Shown here in pieces: positions 37,146 to 46,498 of a stretch of 64,000 bases of DNA. Numbering within the stretch: the first letter of the stretch is position 1; every line of letters starts with the position of its first letter. Both the position numbers and the translations under genes were made by a program. The notes below the pieces were generated by a model. It had not been told where the DNA came from, made no database searches, and saw only the letters and a program-made list of their open reading frames with translations. This DNA is from REEB85 sp018971455 (lineage in GTDB: Bacteria > Pseudomonadota > Alphaproteobacteria > Acetobacterales > Acetobacteraceae), in assembly GCA_028871195.1 (NCBI GenBank), contig JAGWNT010000004.1:1-64000 (forward strand), read 5' to 3'.

Positions 37146-37903
37146 CCGGCCTTATGTGCGCGGCGCGGCGGCGGATGCAAGCAGGGCGCCGGCGCGCCGT
37201 CCCGGCTCTGGGTCTCGTCGCAGCCGCTGGCCAGCAGGCGGGCGCGCTGGGCGGCGGTGCCGGCGGCATCCGCGATCACCACCAGGCCGAAGGCGTGGGC
37301 GGTTTCAACGACGGCGTGCAGGAGCACGCGATCCTCCGCCGAATCCGCCGCCGCGCCCGAGAGCGGGCGCGCGAGCTTGAGCGCGGTCAGCGGCAGGCGG
37401 CGCAGCGCCAGCAGGCTCGCATATTCGGCGCCGAATCCGTCGAGCATCAGCCCCACGCCACGGTCGCGCAGGGCGGCCAGCGCGAAGTAGCCATCCGTGT
37501 CGAGCCCGTCGAGGAGGATTTCGTCCAGCCCAAGTTCCAGCCGTTCCGCCGCCAGGCCCGATTCCTCCAGCGCGAGGGCGACCTGGGCGATGAGCAGATG
37601 CTCCTGCAACTGCGCCGCGCCCACGGCAACGCAGACCCGCCCGGTCGGCCAGCCGGCCGCCACCCGGCAGGCCGCGCGCAGGCTCCACCCGCCCATGGCC
37701 GCGAGCATGCCGCGGGCCTGCCCGCCGATCGGCCGGCGGGTCGCGGACATGGCCGCCCGCCGGTCGGCGACGCGGATGACCGCCTCCGCGCCGGTGGCGG
37801 CGTCGCCGCGCAGGGCGTGGCGCGGCTGGAAGCTGAGCGCGAGGCCCTCGGGCATGGCGCTGAGCCCGGTGCCGCTGGGCGATCGTGGCAAGCCGATGGG
37901 CAT
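37142..37903 (-). CDS. Degenerate EAL-domain protein
   Basis: A 253-residue protein from ATG 37903 (MPIGLPRSPSGTG; a start at 37855, MPEGLALSFQ, is also possible). It shows an EAL fold: LSFQPRHALRGDAATGAEAV, VCVAVGAAQLQ, AAERLELGLDEILLDG and GFGAEYASLLALRRLPL. In active c-di-GMP phosphodiesterases these blocks read EALLRW, ELTES and DDFGTGYSS. Here the metal-binding Glu/Asn/Asp-Asp pattern is only partly kept. It is probably a c-di-GMP-binding or protein-interaction module rather than an enzyme. Partner unknown. Confidence 0.75.
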   Translation of the reverse strand: MPIGLPRSPSGTGLSAMPEGLALSFQPRHALRGDAATGAEAVIRVADRRAAMSATRRPIGGQARGMLAAMGGWSLRAACRVAAGWPTGRVCVAVGAAQLQEHLLIAQVALALEESGLAAERLELGLDEILLDGLDTDGYFALAALRDRGVGLMLDGFGAEYASLLALRRLPLTALKLARPLSGAAADSAEDRVLLHAVVETAHAFGLVVIADAAGTAAQRARLLASGCDETQSRDGAPAPCLHPPPRRAHKAG

Positions 37904-38064
37904 GGCGTGGGTCCGGGCGGTTGGCGGGCGCGCAGGATGGGTGGGGAAAGCTTGCCCAACGCTTAAGCCGTCTCGCAATTCGTGGCATCGTCGCACCATC
38001 GGCGCTTAGCACCATTTTTACGACTGGCCTGCGACAACATCCCGGATCGCATTCCGGGGGGCCC

Positions 38065-39051
38065 ATGGAGCCTGTGACCGACAGCGCCGAGCAATGCCTG
38101 CTCGACCACCAGATCTTCACCGCGCTCGGCCCGGTCTGCTTCCGCCGCGCCGAGGCCGACGGCACGCCGGTGATGGTCATTCCGATGGGCGAGCGCGAGG
38201 CCAGCGTGCCCCTGCGGGCGCTGCAGCGCGAATTCGCCATCGGCGACGAATCCCCGGACGGGCGGATGCTCGGGCTGATCGCCGAGAGCCTCGACTACGT
38301 CTCCGGCCTCCAGCTCGGCGACCGGCTGCCCGCCGAGGTGCTGACCGGCGAGGCGAGCTGGTCGCCCTCTCCGCGGCACCTGCTGGCGGCCTCCGACCGG
38401 CTGCGCGGCCAGCTTGCCGCCTGGCTCGATCCGGCCGGACGAGCGGACGCCGCCGGCGCGCCGCTGGCCGACGATCCCGCCGCGCGGCGGCAGGTCCAGC
38501 TCGCCTTCGAGCAGGCGGCGACCGCCCTCGGCCTGGCCAGCTCGGAGGAGGTCGTGCTGCTGGTGGAGAAGCTCGCCGGCGAGCTGGCCTATATCGAGGC
38601 GCTGCGCGATTCGCTGCTCGGCCGCGTCAAGCTGCTCGCCGCACGGCTGGAGCGGATGGCGCGGCAGTTCCGCGGCGACGGCCAGCGGCTGGAGACGCTG
38701 ACCCAGGTGCTGCGCCTCAACGCGATTGGCCTGCGCAGCCTCGCCGAACGCTTCGACGAGGTGGACGCGCAGACTGGCGAGGTGCTGGCGGCGCTGCGCA
38801 ACATCGAGAGCCAGCGCGCCTTCATCCGCGCCAATCGTGACGGGCTGTACCGCGCCCAGCGGGCGTGGGAGCCGATCCTGACCGACTGGGACGGGACGGG
38901 GCCCGAGACCGGCGAGCAGGTCTGGCTGCTGCTCGGCCGCACCTATCATTTCCTGGCGCCGCGCTTCATGCCGGTGACCGAGTGGCTGGCGGTCAAGCCG
39001 GTCCGCCAGGTGCGCGGCGGCGCGCGGACGGAGCGGGCCATGAAGTGGTGA
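38065..39051 (+). CDS. Hypothetical protein with central coiled coil
   Basis: A 328-residue soluble protein that I cannot assign. It opens MEPVTDSAEQCLLDHQIFTA. The middle is strongly helical, with heptad-like stretches (LLVEKLAGELAYIEALRDSL, GLRSLAERFDEVDAQTGEVL and ALRNIESQRAFIRANRDGLY). The end contains TYHFLAPRFMPVTEWLAVK. There is no signal peptide or membrane helix. It is monocistronic and convergent with the FAD dehydrogenase gene 18 bases away. Confidence 0.75.
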   Translation: MEPVTDSAEQCLLDHQIFTALGPVCFRRAEADGTPVMVIPMGEREASVPLRALQREFAIGDESPDGRMLGLIAESLDYVSGLQLGDRLPAEVLTGEASWSPSPRHLLAASDRLRGQLAAWLDPAGRADAAGAPLADDPAARRQVQLAFEQAATALGLASSEEVVLLVEKLAGELAYIEALRDSLLGRVKLLAARLERMARQFRGDGQRLETLTQVLRLNAIGLRSLAERFDEVDAQTGEVLAALRNIESQRAFIRANRDGLYRAQRAWEPILTDWDGTGPETGEQVWLLLGRTYHFLAPRFMPVTEWLAVKPVRQVRGGARTERAMKW

Positions 39052-39069
39052 GGCGGGCGCCCCAGCCTG

Positions 39070-41934
39070 TCAGTCCGTCAGGGCGTCGGCGAGGAGCCGC
39101 ACGGAATGGACCGCCGCGCGCGCGCCGAGATCGCGGATCTGGTGGCGGCAGGAGGTGCCGTCGGCGACGATGACGTCGTTCGCCGCCGCCGCCCGCACCG
39201 CCGGCAGCAGCCCGGCCTCCGCCATGGCGCGCGAGGTCTCCTGCGTCTCGGACTGATAGCCGAAGCTGCCGGCCATGCCGCAGCAGGAGGCGGCAATGGG
39301 CTTGACCGTCAGCTGCGGAATGCGGCGCAGGGCGGCAAGGGCCGGGGTGAAGGCGGCGAAGCTCTTCTGATGGCAATGGCCGTGTACATGGGCGGTGGTC
39401 GCCAAAGGCTGAAGCGCCAGCCGCGGGTTTTCGCGTTCGACGTACTCGCCGAGCAGCATGGCCCGCTCGGCGAGCTGGCGCGCCGCGGCACCGGGGAGGA
39501 GGGCGGGAAACTCGTCCTTGAGGGTGAACAGGCAGGACGGCTCCAGCCCGATCACCGGCAGGTCGCCTTCCAGTGCGGCGAGGGTGCGGGCCGCCTCGGC
39601 GCGCGCGCGGTCGACCATGCCGGCGGAGAGATAGCTGCGCCCGCAGCACAGCGCGCGCCCGCCATCGCCGGCGATGGCCACCCGCTTGCCGGCGGCGGCC
39701 AGCACGCGCAGGGCGGCGCGCAGATTCTCCGGCTCGAAGGCGCGGTTGAAGGTGTCGGCGAACAGCAGCACGTCGGCGTCGCCGGGGCGGCAGGGGGCCT
39801 CGTCGTCGCTGAAGCGATCGGCGCGCCATTGCGGCAGGTCGCGCTCGGGGGCGAGGCCGATGCGGCCGCCGAGCCGGCGCAGCAGGGCGCTGCGGTTGCG
39901 CAGATTGGCCAGACTTGGCAGCCGCGCCGCCCAGGGCGCCAGGCGCGGCAGCTCGGCCACCAGCCGCTCGCGCAGCGCCACGCCGTGGCGGTCCGCTTGC
40001 GCCGCCAGCACCTCGATCTTCATTCGCGCCATGTCCACGCCGGTCGGGCATTCCCGGCGGCAGGCCTTGCAGGAGACGCAGAGCTTCATGCTCTCGGCAA
40101 GATCGGCGCCGGCCAGGGCGTCGGTGCCGAGCTGGCCGGTGAGCGCCAGGCGCAGCGTGTTGGCCCGCCCGCGGGTGACATGCGCCTCGTCGCCCGTGGC
40201 GCGGAAGCTCGGGCACATCACGCCGGCATCGCGGCCGCGGCAGGTGCCGTTGTTGTTGCACATCTCGACCGCCCCCAGCAGTCCGCCAAGGGGGCCCGGA
40301 TGGGCCGACCAGTCGAGCCGCGGCGCGAACGGCGCGGGCGCGTAGCCGGGCGGGTAGCGGAACAGCGTGCGGTCATCCATGCGTGGCGCGCGCACGACGC
40401 GGCCGGGGTTGAGCATGCCGTCGGGATCGAAGCTGTCCTTGACCTCCTCGAAGGCGCGAACGATGCGCTCGCCAAACATCTGCGCGTGGAACTCGCTGCG
40501 CACGATGCCGTCGCCATGCTCGCCGGAATGGCTGCCCTTGTAGGCGCGCACCAGGGCGAAGCACTCCTCGGCGATGGCGCGCATGGTGGCGACGTCGGCC
40601 GGGTTCTTCATGTTGAGCACCGGGCGGACATGCAGGCAGCCGACCGAGGCGTGGGCATACCAGGTGCCCTTGCTGCCATGGCGCGCGAACACCGCGTCGA
40701 GCTTTTCGGTGTAGTCGGCGAGGTCGGCCAGATCGACCGCGCAATCCTCGATGAAGGAGACCGGTTTCGCGTCGCCCTTCATCGACATCATGATGTTGAG
40801 CCCGGCCTCGCGCACGGAGGCGATATCGGCCTGGAAGGCGGCGTCGGTCGCCCGCACCACTGCGCCCGGGTAGCCGAGATCGGCCATCATCGTGTCCAGA
40901 TCGGCGAGTCTGGCGAGCAGGGGGGCATCCTCGTGGCCATGGAACTCGACGATCAGCACGCTGTCGGGCTGGCCGATCAGCATGCGTTCGATGGTCGGAC
41001 GGTAGATCGGGATGGCGCGGCCGAGATCGATCATGGTGCGGTCCACGAGCTCCACCGCTTCCGGGTCGAGCGTCACCAGATGCTGGGCGGCCGCCATTGC
41101 CGCGCGGAAGGTCGGGAACTGGCAGATGCCGAGCATCTTGCGTGGCTTGATCGGGTGCAGGAGAAGCTCGATGGCGGCCGAGAAGGCGAGGGTGCCCTCC
41201 GAGCCGACCAGGATTCGGGCGAGATTGTCGCGCCCCGCCGCGCGCGCCGCGGGCGTCAGAGCATCGATGTTGTAGCCGCCGACGCGGCGCAGCTGGCGGG
41301 GAAAGCGCGCGGCGATCTCGGCTGCCTCCCGCTCGCCCAGGGCGTGCAGGCGGGCGGCGAGATCGGCCAGCCCGGCCGGTGGGGTGCCCGGCCCGAAACG
41401 GTGGCGGCTGCCATCGGCGAGAATGGCGTCGATGGCAGTGACGTTGTCGGCCATCAGCCCGTAGCGGATGGATTTCGAGCCGCAGGAATTGTTCCCCGCC
41501 ATGCCGCCGATGGTGCAGCGCGCATGCGTCGAGGGATCGACCGGGAAGAACACGCCGCGCGATTTCAGGGCGGCATTGAGCTGGCCGAGCACGATGCCCG
41601 GTTCGACCACCGCGCGGTCGCCTTCGACGTGCAGGACGCGGCGCAGATGCTTGCTGCAATCGATCACCAGCGCGTGGTTCACCGTCTGGCCGCACTGGCT
41701 GGTGCCGCCGCCGCGGGCCAGCACCGGCACGCCCGCCTCACGGCACAGCGCCATCGCCGCCGCCACGTCATCGATGGACCGGGGCACGATCACGCCGACC
41801 GGCTCGACCTGGTAAATCGAGGCGTCGGTGGCGTAGCGGCCGCGATCGGCGCGGCCGAACAGCACCTCACCCTCGATGGCGCGGCGCAGGCGGGTGGCGA
41901 GAGCCGAATCGGCGAGGCTGGCGGGTGCGTTCAT
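39070..41934 (-). CDS. FAD/Fe-S D-2-hydroxyacid dehydrogenase (YdiJ type)
   Basis: A 954-residue fusion of an FAD-linked oxidase (GlcD/D-lactate type) and a GlpC-like Fe-S subunit. The FAD-binding half has LARGGGTSQCGQTVNHALVI and GGMAGNNSCGSKSIRYGLMA. It is followed by the oxidase C domain with MLNPGRVV. Two cysteine clusters (CNNNGTCRGRDAGVMCP and CVSCKACRRECP) can hold [4Fe-4S] centres. Two CCG domains (ALCCGRSYL and SCCGMAGSF) end the protein. E. coli YdiJ, of this layout, oxidises D-2-hydroxyglutarate; D-lactate or glycolate are alternatives. ATG 41934 has AGAGGA six to eight bases upstream. Divergent from the glyoxylate aminotransferase gene. Confidence 0.9.
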   Translation of the reverse strand: MNAPASLADSALATRLRRAIEGEVLFGRADRGRYATDASIYQVEPVGVIVPRSIDDVAAAMALCREAGVPVLARGGGTSQCGQTVNHALVIDCSKHLRRVLHVEGDRAVVEPGIVLGQLNAALKSRGVFFPVDPSTHARCTIGGMAGNNSCGSKSIRYGLMADNVTAIDAILADGSRHRFGPGTPPAGLADLAARLHALGEREAAEIAARFPRQLRRVGGYNIDALTPAARAAGRDNLARILVGSEGTLAFSAAIELLLHPIKPRKMLGICQFPTFRAAMAAAQHLVTLDPEAVELVDRTMIDLGRAIPIYRPTIERMLIGQPDSVLIVEFHGHEDAPLLARLADLDTMMADLGYPGAVVRATDAAFQADIASVREAGLNIMMSMKGDAKPVSFIEDCAVDLADLADYTEKLDAVFARHGSKGTWYAHASVGCLHVRPVLNMKNPADVATMRAIAEECFALVRAYKGSHSGEHGDGIVRSEFHAQMFGERIVRAFEEVKDSFDPDGMLNPGRVVRAPRMDDRTLFRYPPGYAPAPFAPRLDWSAHPGPLGGLLGAVEMCNNNGTCRGRDAGVMCPSFRATGDEAHVTRGRANTLRLALTGQLGTDALAGADLAESMKLCVSCKACRRECPTGVDMARMKIEVLAAQADRHGVALRERLVAELPRLAPWAARLPSLANLRNRSALLRRLGGRIGLAPERDLPQWRADRFSDDEAPCRPGDADVLLFADTFNRAFEPENLRAALRVLAAAGKRVAIAGDGGRALCCGRSYLSAGMVDRARAEAARTLAALEGDLPVIGLEPSCLFTLKDEFPALLPGAAARQLAERAMLLGEYVERENPRLALQPLATTAHVHGHCHQKSFAAFTPALAALRRIPQLTVKPIAASCCGMAGSFGYQSETQETSRAMAEAGLLPAVRAAAANDVIVADGTSCRHQIRDLGARAAVHSVRLLADALTD

Positions 41935-42068
41935 GGGCATTCCTCTGTCCCGCCAGGATAGGGGGCGGGCGCGGCGCTGTCCGATTGATAATGGTTGTTG
42001 ATCGAAGAAGGCCAATTCATTGGCGCGCGATGCGGGAAGGGGGCAGTCTGGCGGCAGAGGAGAGTGCC

Positions 42069-43253
42069 ATGGCCTATTTCGAATCGAGCCGCGCGCCGGG
42101 TCGCCATTTCCTGCAGATCCCCGGGCCCACCAACGTGCCGGACCGCGTGCTGCGCGCCATGGACAACCCAACCATGGATCATCGCGGTCCGGATTTCGGC
42201 AAGCTGGGCCAGCGGATTCTCGAGCGGCTGCAACCGCTCTTCCAGACCTCCGGCCCGGTCGTGGTCTATCCCGCCTCCGGCACCGGGGCGTGGGAGGCGG
42301 CGCTGGTCAACACGCTCTCGCCGGGCGACACGGTGCTGATGTGCCGCACCGGGTGGTTCGCCAGCCTGTGGCAGGAAATGGCCGAGCGCCTCGGCCTGCG
42401 GCCGCGCTTCATCGACACGGACTGGCGGCGCGGCGCCGATGTCGCGGCGATCGGCGACGCCCTGGCGCAGGATCGCGGCCACGCCATCAAGGCGGTCTGT
42501 GTCGTCCACAACGAGACCTCCACCGGCTGCACCAGCCGCATCGACGAGGTGCGGGCGGCGATGGACGCCGTGGCCCACCCGGCCTTGCTGCTGGTCGATA
42601 CCATCTCCTCGCTCGGCAGCATCGACTATCGCCACGAGGCGTGGGGTGTCGATGTGACGGTGGCGGGCTCGCAGAAGGGGTTGATGCTGCCGCCCGGGCT
42701 GTCCTTCAACGCCGTCAGCGCCAAGGCGCTGGCCGCGGCGGAGACGGCGAAGTTGCCGCGCAGCTACTGGGACTGGCGGCCGATGCTGGCGGCCAACGCC
42801 ACCGGCTATTTCCCGTTCACGCCGGCGACCAACCTGCTCTACGGGCTCGATACGGCGGCGGCGATGCTGCTGGAGGAGGGGCTGGAGTCCGTCTTCGCCC
42901 GCCACGCCCGCCATGGCGAGGCGACGCGGCGGGCCGTACGCGCCTGGGGGCTGGAGGTGCAGTGCGCCGAGCCGCGCCACTACTCCGCCGCCCTGACGGC
43001 CGTGCGCGTGCCGGACGGCCACAGCGCCGACCGGCTGCGCGCCGCCATCCTGGAGAAATACAACATGAGCCTGGGCAACGGCCTCGGGCCGCTCAAGGAC
43101 CGGGTGTTCCGCATCGGCCATCTCGGCGATTTCTCCGACCTGCAACTGGTCGGCACGCTGGGCGGCGTGGAGATGGGCCTGCGCGCGGCCGGCGTGCCGC
43201 ACCGGGCGGGCGGGCTCCAGGCGGCGATCGACTACCTTTCGGGCAACGCCTGA
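42069..43253 (+). CDS. Serine/alanine--glyoxylate aminotransferase family protein
   Basis: A 394-residue class V PLP aminotransferase. HFLQIPGPTNVPDRVLRAM and NPTMDHRGPDFGKL are characteristic of SgaA-type serine-glyoxylate aminotransferases. The PLP Lys is in VTVAGSQKGLMLPPG, and the Asp/Ser region is LLVDTISSLGSIDY. It would convert glyoxylate to glycine. It is the first gene in a run with a GST and an acyl-CoA synthetase, opposite a hydroxyacid dehydrogenase, which fits glyoxylate metabolism. GGAGAG precedes the ATG. Confidence 0.92.
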   Translation: MAYFESSRAPGRHFLQIPGPTNVPDRVLRAMDNPTMDHRGPDFGKLGQRILERLQPLFQTSGPVVVYPASGTGAWEAALVNTLSPGDTVLMCRTGWFASLWQEMAERLGLRPRFIDTDWRRGADVAAIGDALAQDRGHAIKAVCVVHNETSTGCTSRIDEVRAAMDAVAHPALLLVDTISSLGSIDYRHEAWGVDVTVAGSQKGLMLPPGLSFNAVSAKALAAAETAKLPRSYWDWRPMLAANATGYFPFTPATNLLYGLDTAAAMLLEEGLESVFARHARHGEATRRAVRAWGLEVQCAEPRHYSAALTAVRVPDGHSADRLRAAILEKYNMSLGNGLGPLKDRVFRIGHLGDFSDLQLVGTLGGVEMGLRAAGVPHRAGGLQAAIDYLSGNA

Positions 43254-43292
43254 ACTGGCTATATCGGGCGCAACCACCGTGAGGAGCGCGCG

Positions 43293-43988
43293 ATGATCGA
43301 GGTCTGGACGTGGCCGACGCCGAACGGCCACAAGGTGCATATCGCGCTCGAGGAACTCGGCCTGCCCTACAAGGTGGTGCCGGTGAATATCGGCAAAGGC
43401 GCGCAGTTCGAGCCCGCGTTTCTCGCCATTACGCCCAACCATCGCATTCCCGCCATCGTCGATCCCGACGGGCCGGGCGGCAAGCCGATCCAGCTCTTCG
43501 AATCGGGCACCATCCTGATCTACCTGGCCGAGAAGGCGGGCCGGCTGATCCCGGCCGATGCCCATGCGCGCTACATCTGCCTGCAATGGGTGATGTTCCA
43601 GATGGGCGGCATCGGGCCGATGTTCGGGCAGTTCGGCCATTTCAACAATTATGCCGCCGAGAAGATTCCCTACGCCATCGAGCGCTACGGCAACGAGGTC
43701 AAGCGCCTGCACCGCGTGCTCGACAAGCGGCTCGGCGAGGCGGAATGGCTGGCGGGCGAGGAATATTCCATCGCGGACATCATCACCTATCCCTGGCTGC
43801 GCTTCCCCGAGCGGCGCAACATCGTGCTGGCCGATTATCCCAACGTGGCGCGCTGGTATGCCGCCATCGACGCTCGCCCGGCGGTGCGGCGGGGGGTGGC
43901 GGTGCTCAGCGAGAATCAGCGCCAGGGCACGATGAACGATGCCGAGCGCGAGGTGCTGTTCGGCAAGGCGCAGTTCGCCGCGCGCTGA
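43293..43988 (+). CDS. Glutathione S-transferase (YghU/YfcG type)
   Basis: A 231-residue GST. The thioredoxin-like half has WTWPTPNGHKVHIALEELGL, a motif of the Nu-class/YfcG-YghU enzymes that bind two glutathiones and act as disulfide-bond reductases, and NHRIPAIVDPDGPGG plus the conserved ESGTILIYLAEK. The helical half contains YSIADIITYPWL. It lies 39 bases after the aminotransferase gene. Confidence 0.92.
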   Translation: MIEVWTWPTPNGHKVHIALEELGLPYKVVPVNIGKGAQFEPAFLAITPNHRIPAIVDPDGPGGKPIQLFESGTILIYLAEKAGRLIPADAHARYICLQWVMFQMGGIGPMFGQFGHFNNYAAEKIPYAIERYGNEVKRLHRVLDKRLGEAEWLAGEEYSIADIITYPWLRFPERRNIVLADYPNVARWYAAIDARPAVRRGVAVLSENQRQGTMNDAEREVLFGKAQFAAR

Positions 43989-44027
43989 ACGGGTGCCGGC
44001 GTGCCGCCGCGGCGGGAGGAGGGGCCG

Positions 44028-45647
44028 ATGAACAAGTACGAGCTGCCGAAGAACGCGGCGAACCACGCCATGCTCTCGCCGCTGAGCTTCCTGGCGCGCA
44101 GTGCGGCGATCTTTCCCGACCGGTTGGCCGTGGTGCACGGCGCGCAGCGCTTCACCTGGCGGCAGACCGCCGAGCGCTGCCGGCGCCTCGGCTCGGCGCT
44201 GGCGCGCCATGGCGTGGGCGCCGGCGACACGGTGGCGCTGATGGCGCCCAACGTGCCGGCGGCCTTCGAGGCGCATTTCGGCGTGGCGATGGCCGGTGCC
44301 GTGGTCAATCCGCTCAATTACCGGCTCGACGCCGCGACCATCGCCTTCATCCTCGCCCATGGCGAGGCCCGAATCCTGATCACCGACCGCGAGTTCTCGG
44401 CCACCATCGAGGCGGCGCTGGCGATGATGGAGCCGGCGCGGCGGCCCTTCGTCATCGACATCGATGACGATCTGGCGCCCCCGGGCAAGCGGCTCGGCAG
44501 CATCGGCTACGAGGCGTTCGTCGCCGGGGGCGATCCGGAATTTCCCATCACCCTGCCGCCGGATGAGTGGGACGCCATCGCGCTCAGCTACACCTCCGGC
44601 ACCACCGGGAACCCCAAGGGGGTGGTGACGCATCATCGCGGCGCCCATCTGAACGCGCTGGCCAACGTCGTCACCTGGGGCATGACCCCCCACCCGGTCT
44701 ATCTGTGGACGCTGCCGATGTTCCATGCCAGCGGCTGGTGTTTCCAGTGGACGGTGACGGCGCTGGCCGGCACCAATATCTGCCTGCGCCGCGTCGAGGC
44801 GGGGGCGATCCTGGCCACCATCGCGGCCGAAGGGGTGACGCATCTGTGCGGTGCGCCGATCGTCGTGAACATGCTTGCCCAGGCGCCCGAGGCGAGCTGG
44901 CCGAAGCTCGACCGCGTGCTGCGCATCATGACCGCCGGGGCGCCGCCGCCGGCCGCGGTGATCGAGGCGATCGAGCGGCACGGCGTGGACGTCACGCATG
45001 TCTACGGCCTCACCGAGACCTACGGGCCGGTGACGGTCTGCGCGCCGCAGGCCGGCTGGGAGGCGCTTTCGCCGGCCGAGCGGGCCGAGTTGAAGGCGCG
45101 CCAGGGCGTGCCCTACCCGTCGCTCGACGGCCTCATCGTCGCCGACCCGAGGACGCTCGCCCCGGTGCCGCGCGACGGCGCCACCATGGGCGAGGTGCTG
45201 ATGCGCGGGAACGCGGTGATGAAGGGCTACCTCAAGAATCCCGCCGCCACCGACGAGGCCTTCGCCGGCGGCTGGTTCCACACCGGCGATCTCGGCGTGT
45301 GGCACCCGGACGGCTATATCGACCTCAAGGACCGCAGCAAGGACATCATCATCTCGGGCGGCGAGAACATCTCGACCATCGAGGTCGAGAGCGTGCTCTA
45401 CCGCCACCCCGCCGTGCTGGAAGCCGCGGTGGTGGCGCGGCCGGACGCGAAATGGGGCGAGACGCCCTGCGCCTTCATCACCCTCAAACCCGGGGCCGAG
45501 GCGACGGAGAGCGAGGTCATCGCGTTCTGCCGCGCCAACCTCGCCGGCTTCAAGGTGCCGCGCACGGTGGTGTTCGGGCCGCTGCCCAAGACCTCGACCG
45601 GAAAGATGCAGAAATTCCTCCTGCGCGAGCAGGCCCGCGCGCTGTAG
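44028..45647 (+). CDS. AMP-binding acyl-CoA synthetase
   Basis: A 539-residue adenylate-forming ligase that joins a carboxylic acid to CoA through an acyl-AMP. The P-loop reads ALSYTSGTTGNPKGVV. VYGLTETYGPVTVC, GWFHTGDLGVWHPDGYIDL and the hinge KDRSKDIIISGGENI are the later core motifs. The catalytic Lys is in KTSTGKMQKF. Fatty or short-chain acids are likely substrates; sequence alone does not decide. ATG 44028 follows GGGAGGAGGGG. Confidence 0.93.
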   Translation: MNKYELPKNAANHAMLSPLSFLARSAAIFPDRLAVVHGAQRFTWRQTAERCRRLGSALARHGVGAGDTVALMAPNVPAAFEAHFGVAMAGAVVNPLNYRLDAATIAFILAHGEARILITDREFSATIEAALAMMEPARRPFVIDIDDDLAPPGKRLGSIGYEAFVAGGDPEFPITLPPDEWDAIALSYTSGTTGNPKGVVTHHRGAHLNALANVVTWGMTPHPVYLWTLPMFHASGWCFQWTVTALAGTNICLRRVEAGAILATIAAEGVTHLCGAPIVVNMLAQAPEASWPKLDRVLRIMTAGAPPPAAVIEAIERHGVDVTHVYGLTETYGPVTVCAPQAGWEALSPAERAELKARQGVPYPSLDGLIVADPRTLAPVPRDGATMGEVLMRGNAVMKGYLKNPAATDEAFAGGWFHTGDLGVWHPDGYIDLKDRSKDIIISGGENISTIEVESVLYRHPAVLEAAVVARPDAKWGETPCAFITLKPGAEATESEVIAFCRANLAGFKVPRTVVFGPLPKTSTGKMQKFLLREQARAL

Positions 45648-45709
45648 GGCGGGGCGGTGGGCGGGGCGGTTTTTGCGTCATTCGTAAATCTTTCATATAG
45701 CCGAGGGCC

Positions 45710-46492
45710 ATGAACATTCTGCAGGACATCCTGGCCCTCGCATCCGGTGGGCTGGTCGGCTTCTCGCTCGGCCTCATCGGCGGCGGCGGGTCCATTCTGG
45801 CGCTGCCGCTGCTGCTCTACGTGGTGGGGGTGAAGAACCCGCATCTGGCCATCGGCACCAGCGCGCTCGCCGTGGCGGTCAACGCCTTCGCCAATCTCCT
45901 GCCGCATGCCCGGGCCGGGAATGTGCGCTGGCCGAGCGCGCTGATCTTCGCGGCCATGGGGGCTGCCGGGGCGCTGATGGGATCGACCTTCGGCAAGCAT
46001 TTCGACGGCCAGCGCCTGCTGTTCCTGTTCGCGCTGCTGATGATCGTCATCGCCCTGCTCATGCTGCGGCCGCGCCGCGTGGTGGCGGGCGAGCGGCAGG
46101 CCCTCACCGGCCGATCGGCGCTCAAGCTGGCCGTGGTCGGGCTGGCCGCCGGCGAGGTGGCGGGGTTCTTCGGCATCGGCGGCGGCTTCCTGATCGTGCC
46201 GGGGCTGATCCTGGCCTCCGGCATGGCGACCATCGAGGCGATCGGCTCATCCCTGGTCGCGGTCGGCAGCTTCGGCATGACCACGGCGGTGAATTATGCG
46301 GTCTCCGGGCTTGTGGACTGGCCGGTCGCCGCCCTGTTCATCGCCGGCGGGGTGGGCGGCGGCTGGCTGGGCGCGGCGATGGCCCGGCACCTGTCCAAGA
46401 GCCGGGCGGCGCTCAACCGCGTCTTCGCCGGCGTGGTGATCACCGTGGCGCTCTACATGCTCGCCCACAGCTTCGGCCTGCTGGCGAGCTGA
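45710..46492 (+). CDS. TauE/SafE family sulfite/organic anion exporter
   Basis: A 260-residue membrane protein with about eight helices. The family repeats GGLVGFSLGLIGGGGSILAL and GLAAGEVAGFFGIGGGFLIV are in the two halves. Relatives export sulfite, sulfoacetate or similar anions. The nearby persulfide-type regulator and OsmC protein make a sulfur-related role attractive but unproven. It is convergent with the OsmC gene, six bases apart. Confidence 0.92.
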   Translation: MNILQDILALASGGLVGFSLGLIGGGGSILALPLLLYVVGVKNPHLAIGTSALAVAVNAFANLLPHARAGNVRWPSALIFAAMGAAGALMGSTFGKHFDGQRLLFLFALLMIVIALLMLRPRRVVAGERQALTGRSALKLAVVGLAAGEVAGFFGIGGGFLIVPGLILASGMATIEAIGSSLVAVGSFGMTTAVNYAVSGLVDWPVAALFIAGGVGGGWLGAAMARHLSKSRAALNRVFAGVVITVALYMLAHSFGLLAS

Positions 46493-46498
46493 GCGGGC

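Noticed and set aside
37142..37903. Active c-di-GMP phosphodiesterase
   Set aside because: Several residues needed for metal binding and catalysis are altered by eye, so only an EAL-like fold is claimed.
41931..45407. Very long minus-strand open frame (over 1100 codons) opposite the aminotransferase, GST and acyl-CoA synthetase genes
   Set aside because: It is antisense to three genes with clear family motifs; its translation is His/Arg/Gly-rich without any domain, as expected for a shadow frame in GC-rich DNA.
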